Numbered from the stretch's first letter, positions 51,855 to 59,164 are shown. The stretch: 64,000 nt of DNA from Akkermansia muciniphila (GCF_002884975.1 NZ_PJKB01000002.1:703369-767368); one strand, 5' to 3'. The notes: generated by a model from the sequence alone, not told the origin. Made by a program: numbers and translations.

Positions 51855-53455
51855 CGGTGCAGTTGAGTGACGAAGCGGTGATCCAGCTTGCCGGGATAAT
51901 CCGTGTTGAAGTGGAGGCCGCGGCTTTCATTGCGGCGCATGGCGCAATCCACGATCAGGGAGGCCACCGCCACCAGGTTGCGGAGTTCCAGGATATCCGG
52001 CGTAATGCGGTACCCCCAGTAGAAATCCTTCACCTCGCGGTGCAGCATCCGCAGGCGCGTAGCTGCGCGGTCCAGCCTTTTGTTGGTCCGGACAATGGAA
52101 ACATAATCCCACATCAGGCGGCGGATTTCATCCCAATTGTGATAGATGACGGAAAGTTCATCCGGCAGGGCGGTGTCTCCGTGGTGCCACGCGGGAATGT
52201 CGTAGGAAGTGGGGGCGTCTTTCCTCAGGGGCTGGAGGGCCAGCATGGAGTTCAGCGCGCGCTTGGCCACTACCACGCATTCCAGGAGGGAATTGGAGGC
52301 CAGGCGGTTGGCGCCGTGGAGTCCGGTGCAGCCGGTTTCCCCGGCGGCGTAAAGGCCGTCCAGGCTCGTCTGGCCGTTGACGTCCGTCAGCACGCCGCCG
52401 CACTGGAAGTGCGCCGCGGGGACCACGGGAATGGGCTCCCTGGCGGGGTCAATGCCGTAGCGGTTGCAGGTCTCGTAAATCAGGGGAAAACGCTCCTGGA
52501 CGAAGCCCTCCGGCTTGTGGGAGATGTCCAGGTAAACGCACATGCTGCCCGTCCGCTTCATCTCGGAATCTACGGCGCGCGCGGTGATGTCACGCGGGGC
52601 CAGGGATTTGCGGGGATCGTACTTATGCATGAATTCCTGCCCGTCCGCTCCGGTCAGTACGCCGCCTTCGCCCCGCACGGCCTCGGAGATGAGGAAGGAG
52701 CGCGCTTCAGCACCCTCCGCGCGGGTGTTGAAGAAGCAGGTGGGGTGGAACTGCACGAATTCCATGTTGGCGATGGTGGCTCCCGCGCGCCAGGCCATGG
52801 CTACGCCGTCCCCCGTGGCGGAATCATTATTGGTGGTGTACAGGTATACCCGGCCGCAGCCGCCGGTGGCGAGCAGCACGCGGTCCGACCGGAAAATTTC
52901 CACTTCCCCGGAGGCGCGGTCCAGCACGTAGGCCCCCAGCACGCGGTCTTCCGTGACCAGTCCGAGCTTGGTCGTCGTAATCAGGTCAATGGCGAAGTGG
53001 TCTTCCAGCAATTCAATGTCTGGGTGCAGCTTGGCCGCCTCCAGCAGCTTGGAGGTGATCTCCAATCCGGTAGCGTCCTTGGCGTGGAGGATGCGCCTCT
53101 TGGTGTGGCCTCCCTCCCGGGCCAGTTCGTAATCCTCCCCCTGGTTGCCGGGGTCAAAATTGACGCCCCATTCCAGCAGTTCCCGGATGGCGCCGGGGCC
53201 TTCCTCCACAATGGTGCGCACAGCCTGCTCATTGCAGAGGCCCGCGCCGGCGTCCAGCGTGTCCGCAACATGGTCTTCAAAGGAATCATTGCGGTCCCAC
53301 ACGGCGGCTATGCCGCCCTGCGCCTTGGCGGAACTGCAATCCAGAAATTTGCCTTTTGTAATGACTGCAACCTTGCCGTGTTCCGCCGCTCTCAGGGCGA
53401 AACTCAACCCGGCAACCCCGGCCCCAATGACTAAAAAGTCGCTCGTCTTCATCAT
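51848..53455 (-). CDS. nadB: L-aspartate oxidase
   Basis: First enzyme of NAD synthesis from aspartate; FAD enzyme making iminoaspartate. It has 535 residues. FAD motif LVIGAGVAGLSFALRAAEHG at the N-terminus, then SSAKAQGGIAAV, ATGGCGRVYLYTTNN, and LLECVVVAKRA. Length and blocks fit NadB better than fumarate reductase. nadA and nadC are not in the window. Confidence 0.95.
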   Translation of the reverse strand: MMKTSDFLVIGAGVAGLSFALRAAEHGKVAVITKGKFLDCSSAKAQGGIAAVWDRNDSFEDHVADTLDAGAGLCNEQAVRTIVEEGPGAIRELLEWGVNFDPGNQGEDYELAREGGHTKRRILHAKDATGLEITSKLLEAAKLHPDIELLEDHFAIDLITTTKLGLVTEDRVLGAYVLDRASGEVEIFRSDRVLLATGGCGRVYLYTTNNDSATGDGVAMAWRAGATIANMEFVQFHPTCFFNTRAEGAEARSFLISEAVRGEGGVLTGADGQEFMHKYDPRKSLAPRDITARAVDSEMKRTGSMCVYLDISHKPEGFVQERFPLIYETCNRYGIDPAREPIPVVPAAHFQCGGVLTDVNGQTSLDGLYAAGETGCTGLHGANRLASNSLLECVVVAKRALNSMLALQPLRKDAPTSYDIPAWHHGDTALPDELSVIYHNWDEIRRLMWDYVSIVRTNKRLDRAATRLRMLHREVKDFYWGYRITPDILELRNLVAVASLIVDCAMRRNESRGLHFNTDYPGKLDHRFVTQLHRW

Positions 53456-53558
53456 GAATGGTACGGAACTGTAACATGCCGGGGGGTCTCAAGTCACGCC
53501 CAATGATGGTGCGCCGGGGCATATTTGTCTGGAAAAGAAGCGTGAAACACGCTAATTC

Positions 53559-54146
53559 ATGGGCATGAGACCTCAAGGGAACGAACAGGAGGCGCGGCGG
53601 AACAAGCACGTGCGGAGCGCCCCGGCAAAAATTGCCGTCAAGGCGCTGGGAGAAGACGCTCTGGACGATATTCTGGACAACGCCCCCAACCCCCTGCTGC
53701 TGATTCTTGACTGCGTGCAGGACCCCCACAACCTGGGGGCCATTCTGCGCACGGCGGACGGTGCGGGCGTGGATGCCGTGATCGCCCCGCGGGACAAGTC
53801 CGCGGGCATTACGGAAACCGTGCTGCGCGTCTCCGTGGGGGCGGCGGAAAAAGTGCCCTTCATCCAGGTAACCAACCTGGCGCGCACCATGAAGCAGCTC
53901 CAGAGCCGCGGCATCTGGATTTTCGGCACCTCGGACAAGGGGGACCGGGACCTGTATGAAACGGATTTCACGGGACCGGCCGCGCTGGTGATGGGCGCGG
54001 AAGGGGAAGGCATGAGGCGGCTGACGGAAGAGAACTGTGATTTCCTGCTGCGGATTCCCATGCGGGGCAGCGTTCCGTGCCTGAACGTATCCGTGGCTAC
54101 GGGCGTATGCCTGTATGAGATGGTGCGGCAGCGGCTGCGCTCCTGA
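53559..54146 (+). CDS. TrmH/SpoU-family RNA 2'-O-methyltransferase (RlmB-like)
   Basis: 195 residues. Knotted SPOUT fold: motif 1 [20 protein letters not shown], motif 2 [11 protein letters not shown], motif 3 [20 protein letters not shown]. It is shorter than RlmB (about 245 residues) because the N-terminal substrate-binding domain is reduced to about 40 residues, so the target (23S G2251 or a tRNA) is not certain. An extra Pro-Cys sits in the usual SLNVS motif. Its stop is within the start region of the next gene, a likely operon. Confidence 0.88.
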   Translation: MGMRPQGNEQEARRNKHVRSAPAKIAVKALGEDALDDILDNAPNPLLLILDCVQDPHNLGAILRTADGAGVDAVIAPRDKSAGITETVLRVSVGAAEKVPFIQVTNLARTMKQLQSRGIWIFGTSDKGDRDLYETDFTGPAALVMGAEGEGMRRLTEENCDFLLRIPMRGSVPCLNVSVATGVCLYEMVRQRLRS

Positions 54147-54178
54147 TGCCCTGTTGTTTTCCTACCCCCGCCGCCCTT

Positions 54179-55000
54179 ATGATTCAGGAACTTGCTCTTG
54201 CTCCGGGGGAACGCGCCCGGTTCATTTCAGACATCCACTTCGGCCATGCCAAGGCCCTGGTCCGGGAGCCGGAGGAACTGTCCTTCCTGCTGGAAGGGTG
54301 CACCCATCTGGTGGTGTGCGGGGATCTCAGTGAAACCCGTGAAAGCCCGTACCGGGCGGAAGGGCTGGAGAAACGCGCCCGCTTCCTGCAAATGTGCCGT
54401 GCTGCCGGAGTCCGGCCTATCCTGCTGGCGGGCAACCATGATCCGGATGAAGAGGCCGGGCTGCTGAAATTGCAGGGGGGGCGTGTCTGCGCCCTGCACG
54501 GTCACGTCCTGTTCAAGGAGGTGGCCCCGTGGGGCTGGGAGTATTTGAAGAACAAGCAGGCTTCCCGGGACCTGGTCGCCGCGTTTCCGGAGGCGGATAC
54601 GGATTTGCGGCAGCGGCTGGAGCTGGCGCGCGCCATGAGCGTGCTGGTGCCTCCCATTTATACGCGTTCCACGGCGTATGGGAATAAGCTGGTGCGTTTC
54701 CTGGTCCATTCCGCGTGGCCGCCGGAGCGGCCCGTGCAGATTCTTCTGGCGTGGCTGACGATGATGCGGCGCATGCGGCGATTTACGGACCGCTTTTTCC
54801 CGGAGGCGGAAGTCGTCATCTTCGGCCATCTGCACCGCCGTGCGGTTGCCGGAAAACGGGGAAGGCGGCTGTACGTCAACCTGGGCGCCTGTTTCCACCA
54901 TGCGGAATGCTATGCGGCGGACGTGACGGCGGAAGGCGCCGTATCCATCCGCGGTTATACCCCGGAGGGTTATAACGGCCCGGCGAAGATTCTCCGCTGA
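54179..55000 (+). CDS. Metallophosphoesterase
   Basis: 273 residues from MIQELALAPGERARFISDIH; an earlier in-frame ATG at 54146 overlaps the previous stop and is possible. All metal motifs are present: SDIHFGH, CGDLSE, AGNHDPD, LHGH and FGHLHRR. The enzyme is a calcineurin-like phosphoesterase; its substrate cannot be read. A basic stretch around MMRRMRRFTDRFF (residues about 195-210) is unusual and could contact membrane or nucleic acid. Confidence 0.88.
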   Translation: MIQELALAPGERARFISDIHFGHAKALVREPEELSFLLEGCTHLVVCGDLSETRESPYRAEGLEKRARFLQMCRAAGVRPILLAGNHDPDEEAGLLKLQGGRVCALHGHVLFKEVAPWGWEYLKNKQASRDLVAAFPEADTDLRQRLELARAMSVLVPPIYTRSTAYGNKLVRFLVHSAWPPERPVQILLAWLTMMRRMRRFTDRFFPEAEVVIFGHLHRRAVAGKRGRRLYVNLGACFHHAECYAADVTAEGAVSIRGYTPEGYNGPAKILR

Positions 55001-55018
55001 CAAGGTTCCGCGTGCCGG

Positions 55019-55108
55019 AAAAAGGGGGTGGGGAACGCGCCCGTGTTTAGGCGATAATGTGTTAGAGCACCGGATGACTAGTCCATACAGTTTGTGGACG
55101 CGTTCCCC
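55019..55108 (-). terminator. Inverted repeat closing the small Cys-rich transcript (candidate terminator or structured RNA)
   Basis: Perfect 10-base arms GGGGAACGCG (55030-55039) and CGCGTTCCCC (55099-55108) enclosing 59 bases. On the minus strand, the second arm is followed within about 6 bases by five T (55019-55023). The right arm overlaps the 3' end of the 55078-55299 gene. It could end that transcript or form a larger structured RNA. Confidence 0.4.
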
Positions 55109-55299
55109 AGAGAGTTTGGCCGTGCCTGTGCTCCCTTATTGCCGGAGGGACAGTTTTTCCCGGAGCATTTCAGGGCGCAGCCCCGGCAGCAGCAGGGGCG
55201 CGAGGAGGAAAAAAACCGGGAGAAGAAGGACTCCGTTCTGGCGGGGACGCCGCCGGAGCATTTTTTCCCATGGTTTCTTTCCGGGTTTGGGCTGGCCAT
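55078..55299 (-). CDS. Small cysteine-rich protein, probably iron-regulated and leaderless
   Basis: 73 residues starting MASPNPERNHGKKCSGG, with nine Cys: one near the N-terminus, a central group in RPCCCRGCALKCSGKNC and one at the C-terminus. No signal peptide. A promoter with -35 TTGCAA, 17-base spacer and -10 TAACTT (55306-55311) lies directly in front, so transcription should begin at or next to the ATG. The promoter is covered by the best palindrome of the DtxR-type operator set. Coding status is supported by this promoter placement, not by similarity; other frames here are also open, so confidence is moderate. A role in iron or sulfur-cluster handling is a guess. Confidence 0.5.
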   Translation of the reverse strand: MASPNPERNHGKKCSGGVPARTESFFSRFFSSSRPCCCRGCALKCSGKNCPSGNKGAQARPNSLGNASTNCMD

Positions 55300-55303
55300 A
55301 AGT

Positions 55304-55327
55304 CAAAGTTAGTGTAATCTAACTTTG
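55304..55327. promoter_or_regulatory. DtxR-type operator (perfect palindrome)
   Basis: CAAAGTTAG-TGTAAT-CTAACTTTG: perfect 9-base arms with a 6-base spacer. It covers the -10 of the leftward promoter. Core is TTAG-N6-CTAA (55309-55322), shared with other sites in 55-62 kb. Confidence 0.8.
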
Positions 55328-55334
55328 CTTGCAA
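55306..55334 (-). promoter_or_regulatory. Promoter of the small Cys-rich gene
   Basis: Minus strand: -35 TTGCAA (55329-55334), 17-base spacer, -10 TAACTT (55306-55311). The ATG starts six bases after the -10, predicting a leaderless mRNA. Same hexamer and spacing as the promoters at 56276 and 62043. Confidence 0.6.
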
Positions 55335-55375
55335 GAAAAAAGTTTGTCGAGTCTAATTTTTTCTTGAAGAAGAGG

Positions 55376-55403
55376 TTGACTTGGACGAAGGCTGGGTTAT
55401 TGT
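55376..55403 (+). promoter_or_regulatory. Promoter of the DtxR-family regulator
   Basis: -35 TTGACT (55376-55381), 16-base spacer, -10 TATTGT (55398-55403). An operator-like palindrome covers the expected start site, suggesting autoregulation. Confidence 0.5.
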
Positions 55404-55408
55404 TTTTG

Positions 55409-55422
55409 TTAGTTAAACCTAA
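55409..55422. promoter_or_regulatory. DtxR-type operator in front of the regulator gene
   Basis: TTAG-TTAAAC-CTAA, same core as the site at 55304. It lies just after the -10 of the regulator promoter and 12 bases before its ATG. Confidence 0.7.
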
Positions 55423-55434
55423 TAAGCATCAGTC

Positions 55435-55842
55435 ATGATACGCAAAAATTTTCCTACCCTGGAACTGAGCAACAGCCTGGAGGATTACATTGAAGCCGTC
55501 CGCAACATTGAGCTGGAAAAAGGGTGCGCCACCGTAGGAGAGATCGCGGAGGCCCTGAACGTGAAAAAGCCCTCCGTTTCCCTCGCCATGAAACAGTTGA
55601 AGGAACGGAAGCTGGTGGAATATACGCAGTATTCCCCCATTGTGCTGACCAGGGAGGGCCGTTATTACGCGGACCGGGTCATCTCCTGCCACTCCATGGT
55701 GAAGGATTTCCTGATTACGGTGCTGAAGATGGAGGAAAAGCGCGCGGACGAAGTGGCCTGCGGCATTGAACACATCATGACGCTGGAGGAAATTTCCAGG
55801 TTCAAACTGCTCACGGAGCATTCCCGGAAGGCCGGGCAGTGA
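55435..55842 (+). CDS. DtxR/MntR-family metal-dependent regulator
   Basis: 135 residues: winged helix (residues 13-75, CATVGEIAEALNVKKPSVSL) plus a short dimerisation and metal domain; the SH3-like third domain of DtxR is absent, as in MntR. By alignment with MntR and DtxR the metal ligands are Asp17, Glu20, His86, Cys109, Glu112 and His113. Asp17 matches Mn-type MntR, while Cys109 in ACGIEH matches the Fe-type DtxR Cys. Adjacent porin and nearby Feo genes favour ferrous iron. Two operator-like sites precede the gene. Confidence 0.88.
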   Translation: MIRKNFPTLELSNSLEDYIEAVRNIELEKGCATVGEIAEALNVKKPSVSLAMKQLKERKLVEYTQYSPIVLTREGRYYADRVISCHSMVKDFLITVLKMEEKRADEVACGIEHIMTLEEISRFKLLTEHSRKAGQ

Positions 55843-55861
55843 AAAAGCCGGAACGTTTTTA

Positions 55862-55895
55862 AAGGGATGGTTCATGCGGGGATGAACCATCCCTT
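55862..55895 (+). terminator. Hairpin after the regulator gene
   Basis: Perfect 14-base inverted repeat AAGGGATGGTTCAT and complement with a 6-base loop, 19 bases after the stop. The following bases CCTTATTA are only weakly T-rich, so termination is likely but not certain. Confidence 0.6.
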
Positions 55896-56083
55896 CCTTA
55901 TTACTGGAGGGGCCGGACCGGGAGCGTGCGCCGGCGTACGCAGTGAAGGCATGGTGGAGGAAGGCGGAAAAGGACGGAGTGTTAACCGCTTCCGCGCTGC
56001 TGGCGGCGGCTGCGATTTTCCCCACGAGTCACGGCAGGTTCTTGTTGTTGATGTACGCCATGGCCATATCCCTTTGTTGGTTC

Positions 56084-56109
56084 AGCAGGCCCCGGCGGCC
56101 TGCTTTTTT
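56084..56109 (+). terminator. Second, orphan Rho-independent terminator
   Basis: AGCAGGCC-CCGGC-GGCCTGCT followed by a T-run to 56109: a perfect 8-bp stem of good strength. It lies 190 bases after the regulator's own hairpin, and no gene between 55896 and 56083 is convincing. It may catch read-through or end a small RNA. Confidence 0.7.
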
Positions 56110-56138
56110 GCAGCGCGGCTAAGATTTCAGACCTGTTG

Positions 56139-56156
56139 AATTAGTTTCAACTAATT
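56139..56156. promoter_or_regulatory. DtxR-type operator
   Basis: AATTAGTT-TC-AACTAATT, an 18-base palindrome containing TTAG-TTTCAA-CTAA (56141-56154). It lies about 130 bases upstream of the promoter at 56276. Confidence 0.65.
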
Positions 56157-56275
56157 TTTTTATTGGGAGGGAAAATACTTCCGGATATTTTTTAAGGTAT
56201 TGATGGTAATGTAAATATAAATCATGCTTTCTGGCCGAAGTTTGGGGAAGGAGAGGATGGGAGTGAGAAAAAGAA

Positions 56276-56304
56276 TTGACCTAATAGTTAGTTCTATCTA
56301 ACTT
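56276..56304 (+). promoter_or_regulatory. Promoter of the small Cys ORF and porin
   Basis: -35 TTGACC (56276-56281), 17-base spacer, -10 TAACTT (56299-56304). The spacer and -10 are covered by an operator-like palindrome, an arrangement that gives simple repression. Confidence 0.65.
56286..56303. promoter_or_regulatory. DtxR-type operator over the porin promoter
   Basis: AGTTAG-TTCTAT-CTAACT, core TTAG-N6-CTAA at 56288-56301. It overlaps the -10 hexamer. The arms match the 55304 palindrome over six bases on each side. Confidence 0.75.
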
Positions 56305-56315
56305 TGGCGTGTTGC

Positions 56316-56519
56316 ATGAACTTGACCCATACAGGACTTCACCGTTTCTTCCACCAGGTTTCCCGGTACCGGAAACTGGCCGGGCTGCTCGTCCGGCGTC
56401 CCAGGTACCGCCTGCTCTGCGGAGACTGTGAGTTCTGTATGGGCGCATGCGGCAAAGCCGTGGATGCGCAGTCCCCCGCGGGCCGGGAGCAGGAACGCTC
56501 CTCCGCCATGGAAGGCTGA
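56316..56519 (+). CDS. Small protein with CxxCxxCxxxC motif
   Basis: 67 residues starting MNLTHTGLHRFFHQVSRYRK at 56316, about five bases after the predicted transcription start, so nearly leaderless. The N-terminal half is basic; the centre carries CGDCEFCMGACG, an iron-sulfur or metal-type cluster of Cys. No family recognised. It lies between an iron-type operator and the porin gene, 42 bases before the latter, so it is probably cotranscribed. An in-frame TTG at 56304 is unlikely as start. Confidence 0.45.
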   Translation: MNLTHTGLHRFFHQVSRYRKLAGLLVRRPRYRLLCGDCEFCMGACGKAVDAQSPAGREQERSSAMEG

Positions 56520-56561
56520 ATATCCGCGATTGACGAGGAAGACTCAAGATACAGCATTACT

Positions 56562-57881
56562 ATGAAGAAACGCTACATGATACCCGCCCTGCTGGCCTGC
56601 TCCGGCTTCTGCATGGCCGGTACGGCATCCGTAGCCGCTACCGCCGCCGCTTCGGCTGCGGAAGAGGCTGAAGGCAAAGGTTCCATTCTGGATGACATCG
56701 ACCTGTTCGGGGACGAGTACGGCGATGAAAGCACGCCCATTCCGAACGACCTGCTGACCAGGGCCCTGACGGATCTGCATCAAGGCGCTTATGAGAAAGC
56801 CGGGTTCCAGTTCCTGGTGGAGCAGGCATTCCTGTATACCAGGGGCCACCATGCGGCCGCGAACGACGAGACTGCCGGTTCCAGCCAGAGCTGGTACAAG
56901 TTCCACGCCCAAGCCGGGCTGCAATTGTTCCGGTCCAGCCGCAACCAGGGCACCTGGATCAAGAGCGAGCTTTCCGGCTCCGTGGCCCTGAACAGGCATA
57001 CGCACCGCACCACGCTGGACGACTCCTGGGGCGCGAGCGGCCCCGCCAACTGCGACGTTTTTGAAGACGGCTACTTCTACCTGCCGGAACTTCTCCTTTC
57101 CCAGGGATTCATGGACGGCCAGCTCGTCATCATGGGCGGCATGATCAACCAGACGAACTATTTTGACGCCAATACGTATGCCAACACCACCTTTGGGCAG
57201 TTCGGCGGCGCTCCCTTCGTCAACAACCAGGTGCTTCCGCTGGGGGACTCCAACTTCGGGTTCGTGGGACAGTACCAGTTCAATGAAAACTGGTTCATCC
57301 AGGTGGGCGGCAACATGATGGACAATGAACCCCGCCGCAACCCGTTCCACCACACGACCGGAAAATCCTTCAACCTGCTCGGTGAAATTGGCTGGACGCA
57401 TGAAAAGGCCTTCGGCATCGGCACGGGCACGTACCGCCTGCAGCCGTTCATGTTCCATGCGGACGGCAAGAACCATGGAGGCGTGGCGTTCAACCTGGAA
57501 CAGGACCTGGGCAGCAGCCCGTTCGCCCTGTTCGCCCGCGCCGGCTGGAGCAGCGCCGAATGCGGCAACATCTGCGGAGCGGAAGCCCAGGCGTCCGCCG
57601 GGGTCATCTTCAAGAAGCCGCTGGAAGTCATGGCCGGCCTGAAAGAGGCGGACGGCAACTTTCTGGGCGTAGGTTTCTCCGTGAGCAAGCCGGATTCCGG
57701 CACGCTGGCGGAAACGCGGCCCGGGCATGACCGGGAAATGATTCTGGAATGCACGTACAGCTTTTCCATTACGCCGTACTGCCTGATCCAGCCATCCTAC
57801 CAGTATGTAAAGAATCCTTCCGGGCGGGATGACGTCAACTCCGCCAATATCCTCTCCGTACAGTGCGTGGTCACGTTCTAG
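56562..57881 (+). CDS. Outer-membrane porin (OprB/carbohydrate-porin-like)
   Basis: 439 residues with a signal peptide (MKKRYMIPALLACSGFCMAG). The mature part has alternating amphipathic beta strands and ends in Phe (LSVQCVVTF), as barrel proteins do. The central region (GGMINQTNYFDANTYANTTF; QFGGAPFVNNQVLPLG) resembles OprB-type porins. Substrate is unknown; the upstream iron-type operators suggest use when iron is scarce. Followed by a clear terminator. Confidence 0.8.
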   Translation: MKKRYMIPALLACSGFCMAGTASVAATAAASAAEEAEGKGSILDDIDLFGDEYGDESTPIPNDLLTRALTDLHQGAYEKAGFQFLVEQAFLYTRGHHAAANDETAGSSQSWYKFHAQAGLQLFRSSRNQGTWIKSELSGSVALNRHTHRTTLDDSWGASGPANCDVFEDGYFYLPELLLSQGFMDGQLVIMGGMINQTNYFDANTYANTTFGQFGGAPFVNNQVLPLGDSNFGFVGQYQFNENWFIQVGGNMMDNEPRRNPFHHTTGKSFNLLGEIGWTHEKAFGIGTGTYRLQPFMFHADGKNHGGVAFNLEQDLGSSPFALFARAGWSSAECGNICGAEAQASAGVIFKKPLEVMAGLKEADGNFLGVGFSVSKPDSGTLAETRPGHDREMILECTYSFSITPYCLIQPSYQYVKNPSGRDDVNSANILSVQCVVTF

Positions 57882-58002
57882 GAGGGAAAAGTCCTGAATC
57901 TGCGGAAAAAGCGCAGTAGCAATCAAGTCTTCCTTGTCCGTCTGCATGCAGAGAGCGGAATCCTGCGTGCGGGGGCACTGAAGGGGTCTGCACGACCTGG
58001 CG

Positions 58003-58053
58003 GCAACGTCGCATTCTCGATCAGGTAGGGGGTGCGGCGTTGCTTATTTTTAT
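58003..58053 (+). terminator. Rho-independent terminator of the porin gene
   Basis: 11-bp stem (58003-58013 with 58033-58043, one G-T pair), followed by TTATTTTTAT (58044-58053). Confidence 0.65.
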
Positions 58054-58256
58054 CTCAAAGGAAGGGACAGGCGTTTGAACCGCCTGTGTTCCTGAACCCC
58101 GTTATTCCGGTGTCCGGACTGGGGCGCTGCGGAAGAGGCCTGTACGGAGGGGGCCGGCGTCGTATTCCGCACCGGTTCCCTGCGGGCCGTGTCCGCCTGA
58201 CAGGAGGCTGCCAGCAGGCAGGCGGCTCCTATCATGATACATGTGTACTTGTTCAT
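58050..58256 (-). CDS. Small lipoprotein of unknown function
   Basis: 68 residues (an ATG three bases earlier is also possible). Signal peptide with lipobox LAASC, so the mature protein is lipid-anchored and only about 50 residues long: polar, Arg/Ser/Pro-rich (RREPVRNTTPAPSVQASSA). No family recognised. It faces the porin gene and partly overlaps the porin terminator. Confidence 0.55.
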   Translation of the reverse strand: MNKYTCIMIGAACLLAASCQADTARREPVRNTTPAPSVQASSAAPQSGHRNNGVQEHRRFKRLSLPLR

Positions 58257-58338
58257 CATCTTATGGTGTGCGGCTGGCTGTGGCCGCTGATGGTTAGATT
58301 AGCACCCCTGGCTGTCCGTTGAAAGTTCTTTGGTTTGA

Positions 58339-58363
58339 CTAACAACAAGTTAGGTGAATTAAA
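58339..58363. promoter_or_regulatory. Weak DtxR-type operator-like element
   Basis: CTAAC-AACAA-GTTAG (58339-58353) overlaps TTAG-GTGAAT-TAAA (58350-58363), the latter being one base away from the TTAG-N6-CTAA core. A TTGACT precedes it (58335-58340). Weaker than the other sites. Confidence 0.35.
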
Positions 58364-58456
58364 CACCGGGAAGAACGTTAAGTTCAGTATCTTGCGCGCT
58401 GCCGGATTTATGACAATGGATGACATTTCCGGCGTCAGGAAACGTTTAAAACCATG

Positions 58457-58484
58457 TTGACTTGGATGGGAACTGTCTTAAACT
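58457..58484 (+). promoter_or_regulatory. Promoter of the 58491 gene (leaderless)
   Basis: -35 TTGACT (58457-58462), 16-base spacer, -10 TAAACT (58479-58484); the ATG lies six bases later, so the mRNA would start at or beside it. Confidence 0.5.
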
Positions 58485-58490
58485 GACAGA

Positions 58491-58898
58491 ATGAGTAAGG
58501 TTCAATGGGAAATTTCAAATGATGAAGTGACTGACCGTGATACTGCTCTGCGCCGCCTGCAGGAAGGAACGACCGGCCATGTGGTATGCGCCCGAGACGG
58601 CGCGTGCCTCCAGTCCTACAAGGAGGCGGACGGCGTCTACCACTGTGAGATCGTGTTCAAGACGGGGGGATGCTGCCCGCCCGTCTTTGCCGCTCCGGAG
58701 GGGGTGACGGGCAAGGAACTGGAAACGCTGTACGACCGCTTCGCCGGCGGGGATGACTTCTCCTTTGTGGAAAAGGAATGGGAGCCCCTGATGGCCGTGG
58801 AGTACCGCCACCGCCATAATGTGATGTGGTTCATCTTCCTGTTCATTGCGCTGGTGATTGCCGCCATGGCTGCGTACCAGCACGGCTGGATCGGGTAA
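58491..58898 (+). CDS. Tail-anchored protein of unknown function
   Basis: 135 residues with a soluble N-terminal domain (Cys at GHVVCARDGACLQS and GGCCPPV) and one C-terminal membrane helix (NVMWFIFLFIALVIAAMAAY, about residues 109-128). This is a tail-anchor layout. No family recognised. It lies convergent with the feo operon and is separated from it by the operon's terminator. Confidence 0.65.
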   Translation: MSKVQWEISNDEVTDRDTALRRLQEGTTGHVVCARDGACLQSYKEADGVYHCEIVFKTGGCCPPVFAAPEGVTGKELETLYDRFAGGDDFSFVEKEWEPLMAVEYRHRHNVMWFIFLFIALVIAAMAAYQHGWIG

Positions 58899-58924
58899 CG
58901 GGCCGGCGCGCGCTGCATGCGCCA

Positions 58925-58963
58925 GAGAAAAGAACCTGCAAACCGCGGACGGCGTGCAGGTTC
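58925..58963 (-). terminator. Terminator of the feo operon
   Basis: Perfect 9-base inverted repeat GAACCTGCA (58932-58940) and TGCAGGTTC (58955-58963), 14-base loop; the minus strand then reads TTTTCTCT. It lies 24 bases after the stop of the FeoB-associated gene. Confidence 0.65.
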
Positions 58964-58987
58964 TGAAGGAGTTGTCCGCGGACGTGG

Positions 58988-59164
58988 TCAGTCCTGTTTT
59001 TCGTTTTCCCCGTGGCAGCCGTGGTCGTGGCCGCCGCAGCAGCCTGCGCCGCTGTTGCCGCACCCGTCGCAATTGCCGCAGCACTTGCCGCGCTTGCTGA
59101 AGCTTTTATACAGCGCATAGGCCAGGGCCAGGAAAAGGATGGCGCCAATAATGTATGTTCCCAT
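58988..59164 (-). CDS. FeoB-associated Cys-rich membrane protein
   Basis: 58 residues: one N-terminal membrane helix (YIIGAILFLALAYALY, residues 4-19), a basic turn (KSFSKRGK), then a Cys/His/Gly tail with CCGNCDGCGNSGAGCCGGHD. This is the layout of the FeoB-associated Cys-rich family found next to feoB in many anaerobes. It is 37 bases after feoB in the same direction. Short enough to be missed by automatic calling. Confidence 0.88.
   Translation of the reverse strand: MGTYIIGAILFLALAYALYKSFSKRGKCCGNCDGCGNSGAGCCGGHDHGCHGENEKQD

Noticed and set aside
55030-55108. Degenerate tRNA in the 79-base inverted repeat
   Set aside because: The stretch TTAGAGCACCGGAT looks like a tRNA D-arm edge, but no T-loop sequence or proper anticodon stem follows.
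55867-56139. 90-codon plus-strand frame between regulator and porin
   Set aside because: It runs through both terminator hairpins and shows no motif.
58283-58300. Direct repeat TTAGATTAG near the small lipoprotein
   Set aside because: It lacks the inverted CTAA half in the right spacing, so it is not counted as an operator.
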